Below are positions 13,348 through 18,654 of a stretch of DNA of 18,654 bases, in pieces. Numbering within the stretch: the first letter of the stretch is position 1; the number at the start of each line of letters is the position of its first letter. The DNA is taken from the NCBI GenBank assembly GCA_016208065.1, contig JACQYU010000015.1, positions 1 to 18,654 of the forward strand, in the 5' to 3' direction. A program made the translations under genes and the position numbers. The notes under the pieces are model-generated. The model was not told the DNA's origin. It made no database searches and saw only the letters and a list, made by a program, of their open reading frames with translations. Source of the DNA: Candidatus Falkowiibacteriota bacterium. Lineage in GTDB: Bacteria; Patescibacteriota; Patescibacteriia; Patescibacteriales; GWC2-42-12.

Positions 13348-13926
13348 TTATTTATTCCAAATATATCCAAAATTATCTTCAACTGTTATTTTTGATACAT
13401 CACTTCCCACTTCATAGTAACCAGGCATAGTTCCTCCATCGTTTTCCATTTCTTTCTTATCATACAATATTGCCATCATTTTAAAATCTGTCTTGTGATC
13501 AATCGTTGTCAGATAAATAGCGTCCCTCAAATTTTCATCAAAAAAATACGTGGGTGCCGCTCCTTGGGGACAATTAGCTCCAAACATTCTGCAAACCGAT
13601 TCTGCTGTTATATATCCCTCGTACTGAAGATTATTTATAAATTCCGTATTGGTATCACTTGACATCCAATCAATGCAATAACCAAATCCTTCGTTAGGAC
13701 AATTATTAGGTCCTCCGCCTATCATTCTGGGATATTCCCCATGGTTATAATAATACGCCTTTATGGCTGCCTCAAGTTGTTTTAAATTGCTGATTTCTTC
13801 GGCGTCATGGGCCTTTAACTTTACTTTAGCGCTAAAATTAACTAAAACAATAGAAACCAAAATACCAATTATGGCGATAACTATGAGGATTTCTATTAAA
13901 GTAAACCCCTTCTTTGCTTTCAGCAT
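13348..13926 (-). CDS. Type IV prepilin-like (pseudopilin) protein
   Basis: A precursor for a type IV pilus or type II secretion-like fibre, inserted in the membrane and processed by prepilin peptidase. The short basic leader MLKAKKG is followed by FTLIEILIVIAIIGILVSIVL: cleavage between Gly and Phe, Glu5 of the mature protein, and the hydrophobic N-terminal helix. The helix continues with DAEEISNLKQLEAAIKAYY, then the globular part with YPRM and two pairs of cysteines (NNCPNEGFGYC and VCRMFGANC). I choose ATG 13926 over ATG 13947: GAGGAG lies 8 nt before 13926, and the promoter at 13949-13954 would start transcription at about the upstream ATG. The mature protein would be about 185 aa. Assembly genes (pilB, pilC, pilD) are not in the window. 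Confidence 0.92.
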   Translation of the reverse strand: MLKAKKGFTLIEILIVIAIIGILVSIVLVNFSAKVKLKAHDAEEISNLKQLEAAIKAYYYNHGEYPRMIGGGPNNCPNEGFGYCIDWMSSDTNTEFINNLQYEGYITAESVCRMFGANCPQGAAPTYFFDENLRDAIYLTTIDHKTDFKMMAILYDKKEMENDGGTMPGYYEVGSDVSKITVEDNFGYIWNK

Positions 13927-13948
13927 AAAATTGGCTCCTCGTAGCATG

Positions 13949-13972
13949 ATTATACCATATAATCGTGCTTTC
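13949..13972 (-). promoter_or_regulatory. Extended -10 promoter of the prepilin gene
   Basis: TATAAT (13949-13954) on the minus strand is preceded by TGG, an extended -10 signature; the -35 zone is poor. Transcription would start near 13942, giving a leader of about 16 nt to the ATG at 13926. This supports the shorter prepilin start. Confidence 0.55.
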
Positions 13973-13996
13973 GATAATACCTCCTTCGATTATTTA

Positions 13997-14219
13997 TCAC
14001 GCGCAAAATTCTCTGCGCGCTTTAGCCGGCGCCGACATTACGGCCTTATCTAAAACCCTAACGCCTTCCATAACATTATTAAAAATTTCTTCAAGGCTTT
14101 TTTTCTGTCCCATTAAAACGTTTTCCGGTTTTACAAAATACTTCTCAAGCTCATCGGCCCGGCCAACCGGCTTTTTTAGATCAGAGTGGTTTTTAAGGGC
14201 GAACTTCCTATAAGCGCTT
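13997..14219 (-). pseudogene. Startless reading frame, probable gene remnant
   Basis: An open frame of about 73 codons runs from after a TAA to TGA at 13997-13999. It encodes a charged, helix-prone sequence: FALKNHSDLKKPVGRADELEKYF, then PENVLMGQKKSLEEIFNNVMEGVRVLDK and a basic end. Codon choice and composition look like real protein. No start codon lies at the 5' end; the first ATG (in VLMGQ) would leave about 35 residues and has no ribosome binding site. It lies directly after the 269-aa gene. I do not recognise the family. A strong AAGGAGGT further on (about 13980) has no suitable start codon after it, another hint that sequence was lost here. Confidence 0.45.
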
Positions 14220-14246
14220 TTTAAATAAATTTATTTGAGAATATTT

Positions 14247-15056
14247 TTATTTAATTGTCTGAATAACCCTATCAATGGTGGAATCAATATCAAAAGCTTC
14301 TCTTTCGCTGGTACAAGCCCTGCTTTGTTCTTCATCGTAATTATTGCAATTCGGATATTGTAGAGTAAAACTGACATTAACGAGTTTGTCGTTCTTGGCA
14401 GTGGTATAAGTGTATGATGAATAAACACTACCGGCCGCGCCTTCGTGCTTAACATTTACGCAGTAAGTTCTGTCATCAACCAATCTCTGCGAAATTATGT
14501 CAGACATACTGCTTACTTCTTGCGGTGTGGTTTTACAGGAGTAAGTTCCTGTTTCTATTTTTACAACCGGCGGCCACTCTACAACGCTAATATATTTTGC
14601 CAATAACTCCTTAGGGTACTGGAACGTTATTCCATCGTCATTAGTTATTGTCGCCCAGAGATTATTATCAGAATCATTTTTATTTTCGGAAATAGTCCAA
14701 AGCGAATAATAACGGCTGTAATATCTGTGAGTAGCGACCGCGCTCGCTCCAGTTTGCGATATAAAAAGATAACCTGACCCCATTTGCTCCGTAAAATCGT
14801 AACCTTTTTCTTTCATAAAAAATTTAATTATATCCGGGTTGTCGCTTTTAGTAATATATTTATTTTCTCCAATATCTAATTTTACAACATCTTTACTGCC
14901 AAAATTTAATTGGACGATGCCTTTAATTTGCGGCCAAGGATTTCCTTCCTGAAAAATAACTGAGGAATAAAAAATTATAAAAACACCAACCATTAAAATA
15001 ATGAGGGATATAATAAGCAGAACTTCTTTATTTTTTTTTTTTTTTTCAAAAATCAT
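14247..15056 (-). CDS. Hypothetical protein with N-terminal membrane anchor
   Basis: 269 aa, family not recognised. A lysine-rich start (KKKKNKE) precedes one membrane helix (about 12-34, LLIISLIILMVGVFIIFYSSVIF), so the remainder should lie outside. The outer part is polar and rich in Tyr, Thr, Asn and Ser, with 'WATITNDDGITFQYPKEL' in the middle, a form common in small surface proteins that begin an extracellular beta domain. Four cysteines (YSCKTT, TYCVNV, YPNCNN, RACTS) could form two disulfides. The gene begins 9 nt after the stop of the 57-aa gene and so probably belongs to the XRE-controlled set upstream. Confidence 0.7.
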   Translation of the reverse strand: MIFEKKKKNKEVLLIISLIILMVGVFIIFYSSVIFQEGNPWPQIKGIVQLNFGSKDVVKLDIGENKYITKSDNPDIIKFFMKEKGYDFTEQMGSGYLFISQTGASAVATHRYYSRYYSLWTISENKNDSDNNLWATITNDDGITFQYPKELLAKYISVVEWPPVVKIETGTYSCKTTPQEVSSMSDIISQRLVDDRTYCVNVKHEGAAGSVYSSYTYTTAKNDKLVNVSFTLQYPNCNNYDEEQSRACTSEREAFDIDSTIDRVIQTIK

Positions 15057-15065
15057 AGTGGATTA

Positions 15066-15239
15066 TTAGTTTTTCTTTCTGCCTCTAATCACAATAACAA
15101 CAATGGTAATAATTAGAATAAGGCCGAGCCCTTGTAATCCCGGACTGTCATCAAATTCACCGAAAATGATAAAAAATATCCCCAGCAGTATTGCTAGAAT
15201 TTTTGGAATCCAGTATAGAATTTTATTCTTTATATCCAT
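15066..15239 (-). CDS. 57-aa two-helix membrane protein
   Basis: A small frame starting at ATG 15237-15239 and ending at TAA 15066-15068. It starts MDIKNKILYWIPKILAILLG, with a first helix about 8-27, a loop GEFDDSPGLQGLG, a second helix about 41-53, and a basic end RGRKKN (positive charge inside). The loop-and-two-helix form with 'YWIPKILAIL' resembles small uncharacterised proteins often found beside HTH/DUF2178 pairs. It lies 30 nt after the XRE gene and 9 nt before the 269-aa gene, so it is probably in the same operon. A TATAAT just upstream (about 15251-15256) might give a second promoter, but no -35 supports it. Function unknown. Confidence 0.65.
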   Translation of the reverse strand: MDIKNKILYWIPKILAILLGIFFIIFGEFDDSPGLQGLGLILIITIVVIVIRGRKKN

Positions 15240-15269
15240 AAGCTATTAACATTATAACAAAAACACTTT

Positions 15270-15461
15270 TTATGATAAAGAAAATAATTTGTCAATTGAA
15301 GTTTTTAACTCCTTCGCGATATTAAGCGCCAACTTGAGAGATGGATTATATTTCCCTTGCTCAAGAAAAACAATAGTCTCTCGCCTTACTCCGGCTTTCT
15401 CTGCCAACTCCTCCTGAGTAATACCAAGTTTGATTCTGAATTTTTTAATCTCGTTTTTCAT
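15270..15461 (-). CDS. XRE-family helix-turn-helix regulator (63 aa)
   Basis: A compact DNA-binding protein made of a single Cro/C1-type HTH. The segment [25 protein letters not shown] (about 13-37) gives the helix-turn-helix, followed by '[23 protein letters not shown]', the standard closing helices. Its first codons overlap the end of the DUF2178-like gene by 17 nt, so the two are translated together. This gene pair, a small membrane protein and an XRE repressor, is widespread in bacteria and archaea. The inverted repeat over the -10 box of the operon promoter (15860-15882) is a natural candidate for its binding site. The signal it senses is unknown. Confidence 0.9.
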   Translation of the reverse strand: MKNEIKKFRIKLGITQEELAEKAGVRRETIVFLEQGKYNPSLKLALNIAKELKTSIDKLFSLS

Positions 15462-15843
15462 CTTTAAAGTTGTGTTTACTATAATATTTAAAAATGGCCG
15501 AGTACATAAGCATCAAGACACAAACTGAAAAAGCCAGAGTCATAGCTATTGGTTGATAAAAAGGATTTGTGTCGCTGAGAGCATATAAAATGAACATGAT
15601 AATTACTCCGGCCCAGGATGTTAGTTGAATGGCAAGCAATGCTGATTTGCCGCCAATTTGATAATCTCTTTCATCCGCTATAACTTCAACTACTTTCTTT
15701 CTTAAATAAAAGAGAGCGAGGGATGACAAGCCCAAGACCATAATTGGAATAAAAAAATTACGAAGAACCAAAGACTGGCTAAATATAAAAGCTGTAATAA
15801 AAACTATCCCTAACTTTATTTTATTATATGTTTTTAAAGTCAT
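15445..15843 (-). CDS. DUF2178-like membrane protein
   Basis: 132 aa with four predicted membrane helices in two pairs (about 9-26, 30-46, 69-89 and 97-117). Between the pairs lies a charged cytoplasmic stretch, [24 protein letters not shown], whose DER core and following helix resemble the DUF2178 family. The C-terminus is basic and acidic ([10 protein letters not shown]). Gene order DUF2178 then XRE is typical, and the two frames overlap. Biochemical function is unknown; position suggests a membrane partner of the regulator. It starts with ATG at 15843, without a clear Shine-Dalgarno sequence. Confidence 0.75.
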   Translation of the reverse strand: MTLKTYNKIKLGIVFITAFIFSQSLVLRNFFIPIMVLGLSSLALFYLRKKVVEVIADERDYQIGGKSALLAIQLTSWAGVIIMFILYALSDTNPFYQPIAMTLAFSVCVLMLMYSAIFKYYSKHNFKDEKRD

Positions 15844-15859
15844 ATTATTTGTTAATTAT

Positions 15860-15902
15860 TTCTAACTATCTTAATGTTAGAAAAATATAACATTCTTGTC
15901 AA
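15860..15902 (-). promoter_or_regulatory. Promoter with overlapping operator for the DUF2178-XRE operon
   Basis: TTGACA (15897-15902) and TAACAT (15874-15879) are 17 bases apart on the minus strand. A perfect inverted repeat, TTCTAAC-N9-GTTAGAA (15860-15866 and 15876-15882), covers the -10 and the predicted transcription start. Such a site is well placed for repression by the XRE protein encoded in the operon; that link is inference. Confidence 0.6.
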
Positions 15903-15917
15903 GTGGACAAATTGACC

Positions 15918-15955
15918 AAACAAAAACAGCGACCGGAAAGTCGTTGTTTTTGTTT
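15918..15955 (-). terminator. Strong bidirectional terminator after tRNA-Ser
   Basis: A 16-bp stem with one G-T pair (15918-15933 with 15940-15955) closes a six-base loop. Its outer part is A-rich on one side and T-rich on the other, so it can end transcription on either strand. It closes the O-antigen-ligase/tRNA unit. Confidence 0.85.
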
Positions 15956-16023
15956 AACTATTTATGCATTCGGGCCGCACATTCGCCATAGGCAAATGGG
16001 TTGACTCCGATAATAAATTGTCT

Positions 16024-16113
16024 TGGCGGAGAGGCAGGGATTCGAACCCTGGAGGAACTTGCGCCCCTACCGCATTTCGAGTGCGGCCCATTCAACCACT
16101 TTGGTACCTCTCC
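16024..16113 (-). tRNA. tRNA-Ser(CGA)
   Basis: The minus strand folds as a class II tRNA. The acceptor stem pairs GGAGAGG (16107-16113) with CCTCTCC (16028-16034). The discriminator is G and an encoded CCA follows (16024-16026). The anticodon stem CCGCA/TGCGG holds the loop CTCGAAA, so the anticodon is CGA, reading UCG. The T arm has GGTTCGAATCC, and a long variable arm typical of tRNA-Ser lies between. With CCA it is 90 nt. It starts 8 nt beyond the stop of the 104-aa gene and is probably cut from the same transcript. Confidence 0.96.
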
Positions 16114-16121
16114 GAATTATC

Positions 16122-16436
16122 TTATTTTAAGCCTAAGTAAGTAAAAATTACAAGGGCCAATATTACGGCCAAGCTGATTATGGTATAAGATAATAATTTT
16201 ATAGCCTCATTTTTTTTGCCGTCCAAATAATACATAATCGGCCGGCCTAAAACCAGTGAACCGGTTATAAGCGCTGATAGAATAAAAATTAAAAGAACGA
16301 TAATGCCGGTTAAAAAATTATCGCTCTTGCCAAAAATCTTCTCGGCATTGCTCATGAATAAGACTACCAGCGACACATAAGCTAAAACGCCCAATGAATG
16401 CAAAACCCCAAATAAAAACAATTTTTTGTTGCTCAT
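16122..16436 (-). CDS. Small three-helix membrane protein (104 aa)
   Basis: No named family recognised. Three membrane helices are visible: about 6-28 (LFLFGVLHSLGVLAYVSLVVLF), 42-63 (FLTGIIVLLIFILSALITGSLV) and 81-102. A short conserved-looking segment LGRPIMYYLDGKKNEAI lies between helices two and three on the probable cytoplasmic side. Similar short proteins of this layout are common in Parcubacteria genomes (from memory, unchecked). The gene starts 10 nt after the O-antigen-ligase-like gene and ends 8 nt before tRNA-Ser, so all three are likely one transcript. No Shine-Dalgarno sequence precedes the ATG. Role unknown. Confidence 0.7.
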   Translation of the reverse strand: MSNKKLFLFGVLHSLGVLAYVSLVVLFMSNAEKIFGKSDNFLTGIIVLLIFILSALITGSLVLGRPIMYYLDGKKNEAIKLLSYTIISLAVILALVIFTYLGLK

Positions 16437-16446
16437 AATATTATAA

Positions 16447-17793
16447 TTAATTGTTAACGCTTTCTAAGTTTATCAGGCTTATCATGGCAACGAACAGCCA
16501 AAACATAACGGACAAATCATTTTTAAAATACGGCACATCAACTAAGCCGTGGACAATAATGGCAACCATGGCGCAGATTAAACCGATATTGAAATATTTA
16601 TAATCAGCGATTTTTGACTTATAATTCATAATCCCCAAATAAAAATATTTTAAAATAATCCAAACAAACAAAAGCAATCCCGCTAACCCAAGCTCCGACC
16701 AAAAATTTAACACGATATTATGCGGATACAAATAAATCTCCAAAGGCTGCCAATGGGCCGTGCGGTAAGCTTCGTTATATGCCAGCTTGCGCTGGGCCTC
16801 CGGATCTCTAGGATCTTTAATAAATATGCCCTCGGCATGGTATGGCGCTACCGCTGCCTTAAAATTCGCTAACCCGGCGCCGGTTAAAAGTCGGCCGTTT
16901 TTAAGCATTTTCCAGGTGTCAGACCAGCCGGCTTTTCTAATCTGGCCGGATATATTAGTTAAAATGATATTTTCCAAAGCTAAATTTCTAGCCGGCCGGT
17001 AAATCGCTACGCCCAAACTAATTATTATTAAAGCGATAATTGTCAGCCATCTGATTTTTTTATTTGCCATTAAGCCAAATATTACCAATCCGACGGCCAC
17101 GCCAAGTAAAGCGCCCTTGGATTTAGCAAAATAAATGGATAAAATAGACGCAACAATAGTTAAACTGATAAAAAATATTACTACTCTGTCATTGCGAGGA
17201 GCTTCAGGACTCCTCGTAAAAACAGAGGCCAACCATCCCGCCATCACAAGTACAATCGGCCCTAAATACAACCCGACTGCGTTAGGATAGCCGAAAAACG
17301 AGACCACCCGCCGCGTACTCTCGGCCGCCCAAACCGGATTGCCAATTAAATCACCGGTAATTTTCTGATAAATCGCCAACGCGCTTACTGCTAAAGCGCT
17401 TATGGCCAAAGGCCATAAAATCAATTCCACCCCCTTTAATAAGGGAAGGTGGGAGGGATTTTTTATTATATTTAACACTACAATAAATAACATTATCGGC
17501 TCAAAAAAATAGGCTTTATAGACGCCAAATGACGAGGCGCTAAATCCGGCCGCGCCAACCGCCACTAAAGCGATAAGCAAAAGTAAAATAATTTCCCAAT
17601 CAAACGGGTAGCGAACTTTTATTTTTTTATTTTCTTTTTTAAAATTTTCTAAAAAATTATTTTTAATCCGGCTGAAATTTTTAACCGCCCAAACTATAAA
17701 TACCGCCCAAATCATCGCTTCCAATAAAGTCGAAGGCAGGCCGAAAATATTAAATCTTATTAAATACACCGGCAATGCCGCGATTAAAAACAT
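16447..17793 (-). CDS. O-antigen ligase/polymerase-like membrane protein (Wzy_C type)
   Basis: A 448-aa polytopic protein with ten or more helices and the large outer loop before the C-terminal helices that marks this family. In that loop GAGLANFKAAV and LYPHNIVLNFWSELGLAGLLLF (the PHN..L..W.E.G motif) are diagnostic. Family members transfer or polymerise glycans on undecaprenyl carriers, lipid A or proteins; here surface-polysaccharide assembly or protein glycosylation is likely. Around codons 190-203 the peptide TRSPEAPRNDR interrupts a membrane region and is encoded by a palindromic repeat (17184-17227). The ATG at 17793 has no ribosome binding site. The same frame is open 15 codons further (LFFILAWRRLDLAV) without any start codon, so the original start may have been lost near the repeat at 17861-17899. 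Confidence 0.85.
   Translation of the reverse strand: MFLIAALPVYLIRFNIFGLPSTLLEAMIWAVFIVWAVKNFSRIKNNFLENFKKENKKIKVRYPFDWEIILLLLIALVAVGAAGFSASSFGVYKAYFFEPIMLFIVVLNIIKNPSHLPLLKGVELILWPLAISALAVSALAIYQKITGDLIGNPVWAAESTRRVVSFFGYPNAVGLYLGPIVLVMAGWLASVFTRSPEAPRNDRVVIFFISLTIVASILSIYFAKSKGALLGVAVGLVIFGLMANKKIRWLTIIALIIISLGVAIYRPARNLALENIILTNISGQIRKAGWSDTWKMLKNGRLLTGAGLANFKAAVAPYHAEGIFIKDPRDPEAQRKLAYNEAYRTAHWQPLEIYLYPHNIVLNFWSELGLAGLLLFVWIILKYFYLGIMNYKSKIADYKYFNIGLICAMVAIIVHGLVDVPYFKNDLSVMFWLFVAMISLINLESVNN
17184..17227. repeat. 44-bp palindromic repeat inside the O-antigen-ligase-like gene
   Basis: Outer arms CTCTGT (17184-17189) and ACAGAG (17222-17227) and inner arms CGAGGAG (17195-17201) and CTCCTCG (17210-17216) form a hairpin. 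The minus strand contains CTCGCAATGACA, also present in the intergenic repeat at 17861-17900. It is read in frame as SPEAPRND, so the insertion does not break the gene. Confidence 0.7.
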
Positions 17794-17860
17794 AACCGCT
17801 AAATCTAAACGCCGCCAGGCGAGAATAAAAAATAAAATTCACGTACTTGAGGTTTAACCA

Positions 17861-17900
17861 GAGATTGCTTCGCCCCGCGAATGCGGGACTCGCAATGACA
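17861..17900. repeat. Palindromic repeat of the 'GAGATTGCTTCG...CTCGCAATGACA' type
   Basis: Outer arms ATTGC/GCAAT and a central hairpin CCCGC-GAAT-GCGGG (17874-17887 region) form an imperfect palindrome. Sequences of this type are dispersed in many bacterial genomes. It lies between the permease and the O-antigen-ligase-like gene, about 20 nt before the open frame of the latter. Confidence 0.75.
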
Positions 17901-17946
17901 ATTAATATTTAGCCTAATATTCATGTAGATTATTTTATATAGCTTT

Positions 17947-18654
17947 TTATGCAATAAATAAATACAATCCCAAGCAAACCATTAATGTGCCGATTAATTT
18001 CTGTAAAAATACGCCGCTGCCAAGCTGCTCGCTTAACACCTTGGGAAATCTTGTGGAGATCAGCAAGATTATCAAAAATAAAAATAAATATTGCACGCCC
18101 TGTAAAGCATTGACAATGGCTACGTTGCCTAAGCTAATCGCCCAATTAATCATGATAAAAGCGGCCGCGGCAAACAGCCTAACGGTTAAAAAATAAAATA
18201 AATTTTTAGGAGTTTTAGCGCCTTTCTGCTGTTCAAAAATTATCCGCCGCCAATCCGGCACAAAAAGCATTAGCATCACGCCGATAAAAGATCCCAGCCG
18301 CGAGTAGACAAAACTGCCGACAAACGGCTGATTTAAATAAATATATTTCATTAAAACATAATAAACGGCGAAAAACACGGCCGCCACCGCGGAATTAACT
18401 AAAATGCGGCTAGTCGGCTGAGCGCCAGCCGGAACATCGCCCACAATCTCGCCGATAATTTCCCTGAATCTGGTTATTACTTTTTGATATGAATAAACTT
18501 TAGTATGCTTGATTGAAATCAAAACCCCGCCGCAGATTAAAATAATAAAAGCCAAAAGCTGCTGCTTTGATAAAATTTCGCCCAAAAAAACAAACGATAA
18601 AATAAAGCTGAAAATCGGTACAAGAGCGCCGACGATCGGCACCACGCGCGAAGC
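17947..18654 (-). CDS. EamA/DMT-family permease (partial, 5' end outside window)
   Basis: A drug/metabolite-transporter family membrane protein. The frame remains open to the window edge (ASRVVPIVGALVPIFSFI), so the GTG near 18645 is not a real start. Residues there match the end of a first EamA domain (VPIVGALVPIFSFILSFVFLGE, then LLAFIILICGGVLIS). After a polar cytoplasmic link (HTKVYSYQKVITRFREI) a second EamA-like domain follows (about residues 70-232), ending LGLYLFIA. Around seven helices are visible; the full protein should have about ten. Substrate cannot be predicted: relatives export amino acids, sugars or drugs, and some act in cell-wall precursor transport. No terminator is visible before the next gene. 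Confidence 0.8.
   Translation of the reverse strand, partial: ASRVVPIVGALVPIFSFILSFVFLGEILSKQQLLAFIILICGGVLISIKHTKVYSYQKVITRFREIIGEIVGDVPAGAQPTSRILVNSAVAAVFFAVYYVLMKYIYLNQPFVGSFVYSRLGSFIGVMLMLFVPDWRRIIFEQQKGAKTPKNLFYFLTVRLFAAAAFIMINWAISLGNVAIVNALQGVQYLFLFLIILLISTRFPKVLSEQLGSGVFLQKLIGTLMVCLGLYLFIA

Noticed and set aside
15963..16030. A short frame running out of the tRNA 3' end (…GVNPFAYGECAARMHK)
   Set aside because: It has no start codon and overlaps tRNA-Ser; likely chance. A hairpin CATTCGCC-ATA-GGCAAATG in it may be a processing or attachment structure, but no integrase or tRNA 3' duplicate is present.
15972..16089. Inverted 9-mer GGGCCGCAC / GTGCGGCCC shared with the tRNA anticodon region
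   Set aside because: Too short and not followed by further tRNA sequence; I do not call it an attachment site.
1..18654. CRISPR arrays, rRNA, complete insertion sequences, phage genes
   Set aside because: No regularly spaced direct repeats, no rRNA-like sequence, no transposase or integrase and no phage structural gene were seen on either strand.

Overview
The window is 18,654 bases of AT-rich bacterial DNA with short intergenic gaps. Every recognisable protein gene, and the one tRNA gene, reads on the minus strand. Several traits point to a Patescibacteria/CPR bacterium, probably a Parcubacteria-type lineage: small hydrophobic proteins without recognised families, weak Shine-Dalgarno use, exported proteins carrying the 'AWYVNP..LGR.ADAF.IMRNLGLGI' repeat typical of that group, palindromic repeats, and TGA used as a stop (standard code). 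This assignment is inference; no rRNA or ribosomal protein marker is present.

Layout from right to left, in the direction of transcription. (1) 18654-17947: 3' part of an EamA/DMT permease. (2) 17793-16024: an O-antigen-ligase-like membrane protein, a 104-aa three-helix membrane protein and tRNA-Ser(CGA), ended by a strong hairpin at 15918-15955. (3) 15843-14247: a DUF2178-like membrane protein, an overlapping XRE regulator, a 57-aa two-helix protein and a 269-aa anchored protein. They sit behind one sigma70-like promoter whose -10 is covered by an inverted repeat, so self-repression is likely. (4) 14219-13348: a decayed reading frame, then a type IV prepilin with its own extended -10 promoter. 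(5) 13204-10784: an EngB GTPase, a ferric-reductase-like flavocytochrome and an exported cytochrome b5 domain protein, packed as an operon. (6) 10741-10086: an RRM RNA-binding protein behind a near-consensus promoter and a leader of about 280 nt that contains a 166-bp palindrome. (7) 9969-8054: an exported sugar-dehydrogenase-like beta-propeller fused to a cupredoxin, broken by a one-base frameshift. (8) 7732-4987: PurD, a 5'-truncated Nudix gene, a 100-bp palindrome and a DEDDh exonuclease. (9) 4943-1477: a large exported LamG-LamG-LCAT-like lipase whose C-terminal membrane tail has slipped out of frame. (10) 1387-1: a 68-aa CCHC mini-protein and an EcoRI-family adenine methyltransferase cut by the window edge.

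Three themes stand out. First, exported redox proteins: a copper-domain dehydrogenase, a cytochrome b5 and a bis-histidine flavocytochrome lie within 4.6 kb and could form a short electron path across the membrane. Second, palindromic repeats: a 100-bp and a 166-bp element share two 7-nt core motifs, a third type lies just upstream of the O-antigen-ligase-like gene, and a relative of that type is translated in frame inside the same gene. Third, decay or base-call error: two single-base frameshifts, one headless Nudix gene and one startless reading frame.
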